NCBI GenBank assembly: GCA_003133075.1
Contig: PKZN01000077.1
Location: 1-6,137, forward strand
Reading direction: 5' to 3'
Source: Acidimicrobiaceae bacterium
Lineage (GTDB): Bacteria; Actinomycetota; Acidimicrobiia; Acidimicrobiales; RAAP-2
DNA length: 6,137 nt
Notes under the pieces: generated by a model
Told to the model about the DNA's origin: nothing
The model's input: the letters and a program-made list of their open reading frames with translations, nothing else
The model's database searches: none
Part shown: positions 1 to 5,239 of the stretch, piece by piece
How the letters are laid out: the number at the start of each line of letters is the position of its first letter
How positions within the stretch are numbered: the stretch's first letter is position 1
Made by a program: the position numbers and the translations under genes

Positions 1-27
1 AGGAGCGGAGGGACCACGTTCGTTCGC

Positions 28-1098
28 TCAACAGTCGTTGTTGAATCCCCGCAGCCGAAGCATGGCGCGAAGGACGGTGTCCTCACTCGCGTCAGCCGCC
101 AAGGTGTACGCCGTGGCGGGGACGAGCGACGATAAAGACGGTCCCACGATCGCCGGCGTGCCCGGTCCGTCGAGCTCGCCTTCGAGCGCGCGAGTGTAGG
201 CCGACGACACGACGCCGTGATAACAACCGATGGAAGATCGAGCGCCCTTGACGTTCTCCAAGACGTAGTGGTACACCCCGTGGGGATATCCGGGCACCGG
301 TGAGAAGATCCCGTTGCACGCGTCGAGCGACGCGACCGGGATCGTGGCGCCGTTCATGGCGACGTTGTCGTAGATACCGTAACCGTCGAAGGCGAAACCA
401 AGAATCAGCGGCCGACGCGACGCCGCGGTGGTCTCGCTGACGCTGCTCGTCCTCGAGCCAGCCGTTGATGTCACCGACGCCACTTGGCCCGTACCCCCCG
501 TCGCGTACGCAACTAGACACGTCGGGAGACCGTGGTAGTGGTACTGGCCACCCGGTCCTGGGTGGCCATCGCAGTCGTCGAGGAACGACGCCGTGACGCC
601 GTTCCCGGTGGCGACGAAGTTATCGCTGGTCGCGACGGTCTGGTGATTCGCCTCGTAGGGGTTGTACATCGCGCCGCCGTCGAGGAGAAAGCCGATGGGC
701 CCCTGATTTGTCGTGGTGACCTTCTTTGAATACGTCGGGGTCAGCGGCAACGTGTAGTCGTAGTTCTGGTCCGTCAGGACCGACGCCGACGCCACCACAC
801 TGGCGCCCGTCGCACTCACGTCAAAGGGGTTGCTCGGCACCGCGTAGTTGGTCGCGACGAAGTTCGAAGCGGGAAGCCCATCTGAAGAGAACGTCCACGA
901 GCCGTTCCCGAGGGTCACCTTCACGTTGGACGCCCAGTGGACATAGGTCAGTGCGGTACGTTCACTCTGCGGTGTCGTGACTCGGTACGACGCGTGCGTG
1001 GCCGCACTCGCGAGTGAGGGTACGAGCACGCCCGTCAATGCGCACAGACCGGCGAGCAGCGGCACACCACGGGGTCGTCGAACACTCATCATTGTCAT
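28..1098 (-). CDS. Secreted YHYH-domain protein
   Basis: The product has about 356 residues and is probably exported; its biochemical role is unknown. I chose the ATG at 1098 because GAGGAAG (complement of 1102-1108) lies 3 nt upstream and because it puts a classic signal peptide first: basic MSVRRPRG, a Leu/Ala/Val-rich core, then SLASA-A with cleavage near residue 32. The frame is open to a TTG at 1194, but that would add 32 charged residues before the signal. The mature part has two similar halves. Half one has GFLLDGGAMY (about 136-145) and DDCDGHPG followed by QYHYHG, with YHYH at about 186-189. Half two has GFAFDGYGIY (about 234-243) and LDACNG followed by VYHYV (about 275-279). This Asp-Gly/Asp-x-Cys/YHYH pattern is what defines the YHYH family. 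Four cysteines follow the same pattern in the halves and could form disulfides. A tail of about 50 residues ends in NNDC. Metal binding by the His/Asp motifs is inference only. Confidence 0.85.
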   Translation of the reverse strand: MTMMSVRRPRGVPLLAGLCALTGVLVPSLASAATHASYRVTTPQSERTALTYVHWASNVKVTLGNGSWTFSSDGLPASNFVATNYAVPSNPFDVSATGASVVASASVLTDQNYDYTLPLTPTYSKKVTTTNQGPIGFLLDGGAMYNPYEANHQTVATSDNFVATGNGVTASFLDDCDGHPGPGGQYHYHGLPTCLVAYATGGTGQVASVTSTAGSRTSSVSETTAASRRPLILGFAFDGYGIYDNVAMNGATIPVASLDACNGIFSPVPGYPHGVYHYVLENVKGARSSIGCYHGVVSSAYTRALEGELDGPGTPAIVGPSLSSLVPATAYTLAADASEDTVLRAMLRLRGFNNDC

Positions 1099-1101
1099 AT
1101 T

Positions 1102-1108
1102 CTTCCTC
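1102..1108 (-). promoter_or_regulatory. Ribosome binding site that sets the YHYH gene start
   Basis: The minus strand reads GAGGAAG followed by AAT and then ATG at 1098. AGGA lies 5 nt before the ATG. Two further in-frame ATGs follow at 1092 and 1089, so the exact start could be 2-3 codons later, but the site rules against the much longer reading from the TTG at 1194. Confidence 0.55.
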
Positions 1109-1194
1109 AGATCGAGCTGACGGTTCGCAACGCACGTATTGGTTCTGGTGACGAATCTCCTCGCCCACCCCTTTTTGGGAACGCTCGGCGACAA

Positions 1195-1848
1195 CTACTG
1201 AGAGCGAAGTATCTCGAGGAACGCTGCTCGAAGTGCGTCCTTCACGAGCGACCCTTTTCGAACGACCGCCGCCGAGCAGAGGACGAGGCCCGGGCGAGGG
1301 AACGCGGTCCAAGTTCCCTCAACGTCAATGACGAGAATCGTCGCGCGAAGACGCGAAGGGCTCACGTGCATTGCGGCGCACGTCTCCCACGCGACCGACG
1401 ACACCACCGAGTCGCGAAGGGCGTGGCGCACGGCCTCACTCGTAAGCGTCGCGTGAAACTTGTTCCATCGCAGGGCCTCACGATGTGACGCACGGGCGAC
1501 GGCTTGGAGCGCGGGCCACGCCCACAGGCTGGTGAACTCCGGCGGGTCGAAGAAGCGCGCTCGGGCCAGGTCGCTCGACCCCCCCGCTTCGAGGCTCCCC
1601 GTGAGCGTGTCGATCTCAAAATCGAGCGCCCGTTCGAACCACGGCGTCCACGCGATGGCCGCATCTCGCACGTCAAGGTTCGACACGAGCGGCGAGAGGT
1701 CCGGCACGTGACCAACGAGGCGCGGCGGAATGACCAGTTCGTCGTCGGGCTTGAGTTGAAACGCGTCACGAACAAAAAGCGTCGCGTGCAGCGTCGGGCT
1801 CGCGACGGCCGACGTAATCTGCCACGAGTCTGCGCTCGTTCGCTCCAC
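1195..1848 (-). CDS. Hypothetical protein of unknown family
   Basis: I do not recognise this protein of about 217 residues. I chose the GTG at 1848 because GGAAGGAG (complement of 1855-1862) sits 6 nt upstream, a near-ideal ribosome binding site; another in-frame GTG at 1881 would add 11 residues (GPRGRRKESS-like) and lacks such a site. There is no signal peptide or membrane segment, so it is probably cytoplasmic. The N-terminal half has mixed short strands (LHATLFV, DELVIPP) and an acidic/aromatic stretch (AAIAWTPWFERALDFEI). The middle, about residues 107-130, contains SLWAWPALQAVARASHREAL, which looks helical. Near residues 168-176 a clear beta strand, RATILVIDVEGTWTAF, is followed by LVLCSAAVV and a C-terminal helix (LVKDALRAAFLEIL). 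No catalytic signature is evident. The gene lies 96 nt upstream of the YHYH gene on the same strand, so shared transcription is possible but not shown. That it is a real gene is supported by its ribosome site, codon pattern and tight fit between neighbours. Confidence 0.72.
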   Translation of the reverse strand: MERTSADSWQITSAVASPTLHATLFVRDAFQLKPDDELVIPPRLVGHVPDLSPLVSNLDVRDAAIAWTPWFERALDFEIDTLTGSLEAGGSSDLARARFFDPPEFTSLWAWPALQAVARASHREALRWNKFHATLTSEAVRHALRDSVVSSVAWETCAAMHVSPSRLRATILVIDVEGTWTAFPRPGLVLCSAAVVRKGSLVKDALRAAFLEILRSQ

Positions 1849-1854
1849 GCTCGA

Positions 1855-1862
1855 CTCCTTCC
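1855..1862 (-). promoter_or_regulatory. Strong ribosome binding site for the 217-residue hypothetical gene
   Basis: The minus strand reads GGAAGGAG, then TCGAGC (6 nt), then GTG at 1848. This is the best Shine-Dalgarno match in the window and decides the start in favour of 1848 over the GTG at 1881. Confidence 0.65.
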
Positions 1863-1908
1863 GTCGACCTCGTGGCCCCACGGGACCACGCCCTAACTAG
1901 AGGAGACA

Positions 1909-1914
1909 ATTCTA
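1909..1914 (-). promoter_or_regulatory. Possible -10 element upstream of the hypothetical gene
   Basis: The minus strand reads TAGAAT, fitting TAnnnT, about 60 nt upstream of the GTG at 1848. No convincing -35 hexamer lies 16-18 nt further upstream (the sequence there is TGCGCC). It overlaps a short palindrome at 1914-1923 (AGAACGTTCT). This is a weak, single-motif call. Confidence 0.15.
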
Positions 1915-1978
1915 GAACGTTCTTCGTCGGTGGCGCACTAGCAGCAGCGGCTCGCGAACTACACCCGTTTTGAGACGT

Positions 1979-2004
1979 CCTCTCGGAGCTACGCCTACGA
2001 GAGG
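1979..2004 (-). terminator. Hairpin at the 3' end of the GNAT gene, possible terminator
   Basis: A perfect 7-bp inverted repeat, CCTCTCG (1979-1985) and CGAGAGG (1998-2004), has a 12-nt loop and straddles the GNAT stop codon (TAG at 1995-1997, in the loop). On the transcript the second arm is followed by ACGUCUCAAAACGG, with no U tract, so it is not a textbook intrinsic terminator. It could slow decay of, or help end, the methyltransferase-acetyltransferase transcript. Confidence 0.3.
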
Positions 2005-2453
2005 TCTTTGAACATCGAGACCGCCATCACTTGGTAGTCCATTGACTCGTAGAGATGCCGGGCAACGACATTTGGTCCAAAGACGTTGAGACCGAGCCGG
2101 CTACCGCCGTGGGCCTTCGCGTACTCCTCCGCCGCCCGCATCGTCGCGCGACCCAGTCCCGAGCCCCGCAACCGCGCATCAACGACGATGTCGTAGATGA
2201 ACCACTCGTCCGAGTCCGGCTTGGTACCCAACCAGAGGCTCCCCACGACCTGATCGCCGTCGAGCACGTCGAAGATGAACTGCCCCGCAATCGGTTCGCC
2301 GTCCGCGAAGAGTTGCTCTCGGTTACGCTCGACGTTCCGGTGCGCCTCTTGCGGCGTCATGCCCGCACCAAGGAGATCGTCGTGATACTCCCTCCACATC
2401 TGGTCCAACCAGCTGTTTCGCTCGCTCGCTGACTTCTCACGCAGTCGCATCAT
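1995..2453 (-). CDS. GNAT family N-acetyltransferase
   Basis: Predicted cytoplasmic acetyl-CoA-dependent N-acetyltransferase, about 152 residues; the acceptor amine is not predictable. The N-terminal part is mostly helical and charged (LREKSASERNSWLDQMWREY), as in many single-domain GNATs. A strand pair follows (GQFIFDVLDGDQVVGSLWL), then motif A: WFIYDIVVDARL followed by the acetyl-CoA pyrophosphate loop RGSGLGR (about 96-102, R/Q-x-x-G-x-G/A) and its helix. Motif B is LNVFGPNVVARHLYESMDYQ, with the usual Asn and the conserved Tyr near the C-terminus. Length is normal for the family. The start is uncertain: ATG at 2453 (or 2450) puts the protein start just before MRLRE, as in relatives, while an in-frame GTG at 2480 would leave only 16 nt to the upstream gene; none has a good ribosome site. 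It lies 43 nt downstream of the O-methyltransferase on the same strand, so an operon is likely. Function beyond GNAT is not claimed. Confidence 0.88.
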   Translation of the reverse strand: MMRLREKSASERNSWLDQMWREYHDDLLGAGMTPQEAHRNVERNREQLFADGEPIAGQFIFDVLDGDQVVGSLWLGTKPDSDEWFIYDIVVDARLRGSGLGRATMRAAEEYAKAHGGSRLGLNVFGPNVVARHLYESMDYQVMAVSMFKDLS

Positions 2454-2496
2454 GAACGACGCTCGTGACGACAGCGACACCGCAAGAGCACCAGCC

Positions 2497-3165
2497 CTAA
2501 CCCGAGACGACTAGCAGCGCGAATCCGTCGTAACCTTTCGGCCCGACCGTCTGGACGACGGAGCCTTCAAGTTGCTCGCTGGCGGCCGCCCGCTCGAGGA
2601 ACTCCCGGACGGCGGTCACCCGCCCATCGTCGCTCGTCTCGTCCACCACCTGTCCGTCGCGTACGACGTTGTCGGCCACGATGACGGTGCCGGCGCGCGC
2701 GAGTCGAAGCGACAACTCTAAGTACTGCGGATAGCTCTCCTTGTCGGCGTCGATGAAAATGAAGTCGAAGGGCTCGACGCCCTGCGCGATCAAGTCCCGC
2801 AGCGATTCGACGGCCGGACCGACCCGGACGTCGACGAGGTCGCCGACCCCGGCTTGATCGAGATTTGCTCGCGCGACGACAGCGTGTTTCGATTCGAGTT
2901 CCAGCGTGATGACCACGCCGTCGCGAGGCAGCGATCGCGCCAGCCAGATCGTGCTGAAGCCCCCCAGTGTGCCTATCTCGAGAATGCGACGCGACCCGCG
3001 CATCTTCGCGAGCAGGCCGAGGAACTTGCCTTGCGCGAACGACACGCTGATCGGCGGCAGCCCACTGGCGTCACTGCGCGCGAGCGCTTCGTTGAGCGCA
3101 TCGTCGGGTGGGGGGAACAGCGTGTCGATGTAGTCATCGACTTCAGACCATCGTTGCTCGGGCAT
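2497..3165 (-). CDS. Cation-dependent O-methyltransferase (COMT/CCoAOMT-like)
   Basis: Predicted cytoplasmic SAM-dependent O-methyltransferase of the family-3 type (catechol/caffeoyl-CoA OMT fold), 222 residues, the usual length. Visible motifs are SAM motif I ILEIGTLGGFST (61-72), the acidic residue ending strand 2 in ITLELE (about 86-91), and the divalent-metal ligands characteristic of this family: Asp139 in FIFIDADKESY, and Asp165-Asn166 in VIVADNVVRDG. The C-terminus GYDGFALLVV matches the family's usual final strand. Known relatives methylate catechol-like hydroxyls with Mg2+; the substrate here is unknown. The start is ATG at 3165; the upstream sequence has only a weak purine stretch. 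It is first in a likely two-gene minus-strand unit with the GNAT gene and is divergent from the secreted hydrolase, with an 84-base gap that must hold both promoters. I could not pick out a convincing promoter there. A short CGAGA-g-TCTCG palindrome lies just before the ATG (3168-3178). Confidence 0.9.
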   Translation of the reverse strand: MPEQRWSEVDDYIDTLFPPPDDALNEALARSDASGLPPISVSFAQGKFLGLLAKMRGSRRILEIGTLGGFSTIWLARSLPRDGVVITLELESKHAVVARANLDQAGVGDLVDVRVGPAVESLRDLIAQGVEPFDFIFIDADKESYPQYLELSLRLARAGTVIVADNVVRDGQVVDETSDDGRVTAVREFLERAAASEQLEGSVVQTVGPKGYDGFALLVVSG

Positions 3166-3249
3166 GACGAGAGTCTCGCAGATTCACCCCGGCGCAGCAC
3201 CACATTTCTGCCAACGGGTTCGGCGTCGTGGCATTCTTAGGGCGTGGGA

Positions 3250-4335
3250 ATGTTGACGAGAGGGCTACGGTCCACGGTGAGCGTTTTCGTGACACTCCTG
3301 ATTCTCGGCTCATCGCTCACAGCGGCGAACAGCGAAGCGGCGGCTTCGAGCACGGCGACGAAGTGGGTCGACGAGGACGTGACCTTCGTCGCGGGTGGCG
3401 TCACCATCTACGCCACGTACCGTCACCCCGTGGTGACCACGACGCCCTTCGGTGCAGTGGTCTTGATCGCGGGCAGCGGACCGACGGACCGCAACGGCAA
3501 CAGCGCCGTCGAACCGGGACCCATCGACACGCTCAAGACACTGGCGGATTGGCTGAGCGACGATGGCGTCGCCAGCCTGCGTTACGACAAACTGGGCAGC
3601 GGTCAGACCGGACTTGGTCCCTTCGCCAGTGATCTCGACTCCATCGGCATCAAGCCCTTTGAGCAAGAATCGGCCGCCGCGCTGAAGTTCCTCGCCGCCC
3701 AAAAGGGCGTCAATGACCGGCGCCTCGGAGTTTTTGGCCATAGTGAGGGTGCGCTCTTCGCCCTCCTGCTCGCGGCGGGCGACGCGGGTGCCGTACCGCC
3801 GATCCACGCCCTCGGCCTCTTCGAACCACTCAGCCTTCGCTACCTCGACCTCATCACCGTGCAAATCGACGCGCAGGTGGCGGCGCAGGTCACCTCCGGG
3901 GCGATCACCAAGAAATTGGCCACGACCGTGGACTCGACGCTCGCCCGCGCGGTCGCGCAGTTGCGCGCGACGGGGACTGTCGCGGCGAACCTCCCCTACG
4001 GTCTGGCCTCACTCCTCAACCCCGCGACGGCGACGTTCCTCTCCGAGGCGGACAAGTATGACCCCGAGACACTGGCGGCGTCACTGCCCGCCCATACCCC
4101 CGTTCTCGTCTCGTGCAGCGGCGCCGACCAGCAGGTCTCCTGCGACCAGGTCAAGCGCATCGTCAAAGGGCTCACCCACGCCAACGCCGACACCACGTTC
4201 GTCCAACTTCAAGACGTCGATCACGTCTTAAAAGTCGATCCCACCGGGTCCGCCGCGAACTACACCAAAAAGCTCCCGTTCTCGCCGGCGTTACGCGCCT
4301 CCCTGCGCCAGTTCGTGGACGCGTACCTGAAGTAA
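3250..4335 (+). CDS. Secreted serine alpha/beta hydrolase
   Basis: Predicted exported alpha/beta-fold hydrolase (esterase or acyl-hydrolase type, substrate unknown), about 361 residues. A signal peptide is clear: MLTRGLRS, then a hydrophobic core VSVFVTLLILGSSLTAA, with cleavage around residues 26-32. Motifs in order: VVLIAGSGPTDRNGNS (about 70-85), the oxyanion-loop signature of this hydrolase subgroup; SLRYDKLGSGQT (about 109-120); nucleophile elbow GHSEG with Ser165; PVLVSCSGADQQV with the likely acid Asp293; and VDHVLK with the likely catalytic His325. A helical cap region of about 90 residues lies between the nucleophile and the acid. Cys289 and Cys298 flank the acid and could pair outside the cell. 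I chose ATG 3250 because AGGG (3239-3242) lies 7 nt upstream; GTG at 3244 would add two residues and has no usable site. It is the only plus-strand gene, divergent from the O-methyltransferase and convergent with the next methyltransferase. Confidence 0.9.
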   Translation: MLTRGLRSTVSVFVTLLILGSSLTAANSEAAASSTATKWVDEDVTFVAGGVTIYATYRHPVVTTTPFGAVVLIAGSGPTDRNGNSAVEPGPIDTLKTLADWLSDDGVASLRYDKLGSGQTGLGPFASDLDSIGIKPFEQESAAALKFLAAQKGVNDRRLGVFGHSEGALFALLLAAGDAGAVPPIHALGLFEPLSLRYLDLITVQIDAQVAAQVTSGAITKKLATTVDSTLARAVAQLRATGTVAANLPYGLASLLNPATATFLSEADKYDPETLAASLPAHTPVLVSCSGADQQVSCDQVKRIVKGLTHANADTTFVQLQDVDHVLKVDPTGSAANYTKKLPFSPALRASLRQFVDAYLK

Positions 4336-4350
4336 GCCGCTGGGCGTTGT

Positions 4351-4365
4351 CGTAGCAGTCCTACG
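4351..4365. terminator. Weak hairpin between convergent genes
   Basis: CGTAG (4351-4355) and CTACG (4361-4365) form a 5-bp stem with a 5-nt loop in the 42-base gap between the hydrolase stop and the methyltransferase stop. The position suits a bidirectional terminator, but the stem is short and neither strand has a T tract after it, so this is a tentative call. Confidence 0.2.
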
Positions 4366-4377
4366 CCGGACCACGAC

Positions 4378-5124
4378 TTACGTCGCGACGGCGACGGCGC
4401 GGTAGACGTCAGTCACGTAGGGCATCACGACGGGATCGGGGAGGGTCTCGATGACGGCTGCGACGTTGGCCATCAGCGACGCTCGCTCTCCCTCCCCCAT
4501 TGCGGCGATGTAACTCGTGGTGAGCACCCGTTGGGTGAGACCCTCGTGGGTCAGGGTTTGGGCGTTGGGAAAGCGTACGCGCTCGACGTCGACAAAGGGG
4601 CCCTGGGACACGATGAGCGAAAAGTCCATCCCGACCTTGTAGGGCTGCAGGACGTCCCAGCGCATCGCGCGGGTCAACTCGGCGACCCACTCGACCGATT
4701 CGTCTCGCTCATTCCAAACCAAACCGAGGCCACCGTTACGGCACAGGACCCGATGGATCTCGACGAGCGCTCGCGGGGCGTCGAACCAGTGGAACGCCTG
4801 GGCCACCATGACCGCGTCGACGGCGTCATCGTCCAAGGGAATCGCGACGTCGTTGCCATCGAAAATCTCGATGCCCGGCGTGGAGGTGCGAAATGACGCC
4901 CGCATCGATTCGGAGGGTTCGACGGCGATGACCTCGCCCACGAAGGGGAGAAGTTGCCGGGTAAAGATGCCGGTACCCGCGCCCAGGTCGAGCACCGTCG
5001 AGGTTTCGTCGATGCCAAAGGTCGAGACGAGGAACTCGAGGGCCTCATGGGGATAACTCGGCCGCGCCGCGTTGTAGAGGTCGCCGTTGTTAAACCCCTC
5101 CTTCGCGAGTTCCTGCTTGCCCAT
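4378..5124 (-). CDS. Class I SAM-dependent methyltransferase
   Basis: Predicted cytoplasmic SAM-dependent methyltransferase of the Methyltransf_11/25 type, 248 residues. The N-terminal FNNGDLYNAARPSYP is the typical lead-in of the bacterial/yeast group that includes trans-aconitate-like methyltransferases. Motif I is VLDLGAGTGIFT (44-55); the acidic residue binding the SAM ribose is in VIAVEPSESM (Glu69). The strand-4 motif VDAVMVAQAFHWFD (about 102-115) carries the AQAFHWF signature of this group, followed by EIHRVLCRNGGLGLVWNERD (122-141). The C-terminal third is a substrate-side insertion and is not diagnostic, so the acceptor is unknown. The ATG at 5124 is well supported: GAGAGGA (complement of 5131-5137) sits 6 nt upstream. 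A perfect inverted repeat at 5153-5171 lies 28 bases upstream of the start codon. The gene is 115 bases downstream of the propeller gene on the same strand, too far to assume an operon. Confidence 0.9.
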   Translation of the reverse strand: MGKQELAKEGFNNGDLYNAARPSYPHEALEFLVSTFGIDETSTVLDLGAGTGIFTRQLLPFVGEVIAVEPSESMRASFRTSTPGIEIFDGNDVAIPLDDDAVDAVMVAQAFHWFDAPRALVEIHRVLCRNGGLGLVWNERDESVEWVAELTRAMRWDVLQPYKVGMDFSLIVSQGPFVDVERVRFPNAQTLTHEGLTQRVLTTSYIAAMGEGERASLMANVAAVIETLPDPVVMPYVTDVYRAVAVAT

Positions 5125-5130
5125 GACCGA

Positions 5131-5137
5131 TCCTCTC
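5131..5137 (-). promoter_or_regulatory. Ribosome binding site for the class I methyltransferase
   Basis: The minus strand reads GAGAGGA, then TCGGTC (6 nt), then ATG at 5124. It is strong and well spaced, and it fixes the start. Confidence 0.6.
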
Positions 5138-5152
5138 GAGTTCAGCGTTGGT

Positions 5153-5171
5153 AGCGCACGACATGTGCGCT
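5153..5171. promoter_or_regulatory. Perfect 7-bp inverted repeat, possible operator or 5' UTR hairpin
   Basis: AGCGCAC (5153-5159) and GTGCGCT (5165-5171) are exact reverse complements separated by GACAT. The element lies in the 115-base gap between the propeller stop and the methyltransferase start, about 16 nt upstream of the latter's ribosome site. It could be a dimeric-repressor operator or a hairpin in the methyltransferase leader. It is a poor intrinsic terminator for the propeller gene, because the sequence after it on the minus strand is ACCAACGCTG with no T run. No regulator gene is visible in the window. Confidence 0.35.
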
Positions 5172-5239
5172 CTCTTCGTTGCGATGAACGTCACCTGCGA
5201 CGCTAGTCCCGCCCGTATTCGAAGGGCTCAGGCGAAGGC

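Noticed and set aside
1099..1194. N-terminal extension of the YHYH gene to a TTG at 1194, directly after the upstream stop
   Set aside because: It would put 32 charged residues in front of a clear signal peptide, while a good ribosome site precedes the ATG at 1098.
1504..1896. 130-codon plus-strand frame opposite the hypothetical gene
   Set aside because: The Arg-rich low-complexity translation has no ribosome site. The minus-strand frame has the strong start signal and protein-like composition.
1914..1923. AGAACGTTCT palindrome as a LexA/SOS box
   Set aside because: Actinobacterial LexA sites have GAAC and GTTC separated by four bases; here they abut with no spacer.
2055..2432. 125-codon plus-strand frame opposite the GNAT gene
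   Set aside because: The opposite strand encodes unmistakable GNAT motifs; this frame is a mirror artefact.
3168..3178. CGAGA-g-TCTCG palindrome just before the O-methyltransferase start, as an operator
   Set aside because: It is short with a one-base centre, and such dyads are common by chance in this base composition; mentioned only in the gene entry.
3166..3249. Divergent promoters between the O-methyltransferase and the hydrolase
   Set aside because: The gap must contain them, but I found no -35/-10 pair with acceptable spacing on either strand (a TTGGCA on the minus strand has its best TGAATC partner 22 nt away), so no site is called.
3310..3864. 184-codon open frame on the minus strand antisense to the hydrolase
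   Set aside because: It lies wholly inside the hydrolase, which has all catalytic motifs. The antisense translation is Arg/Glu/Gly-rich with no domain pattern, typical of GC-rich shadow frames.
3713..4231. 172-codon plus-strand frame overlapping the hydrolase in another phase
   Set aside because: The translation is a Ser/Arg/Pro-rich string typical of an out-of-phase GC-rich read.
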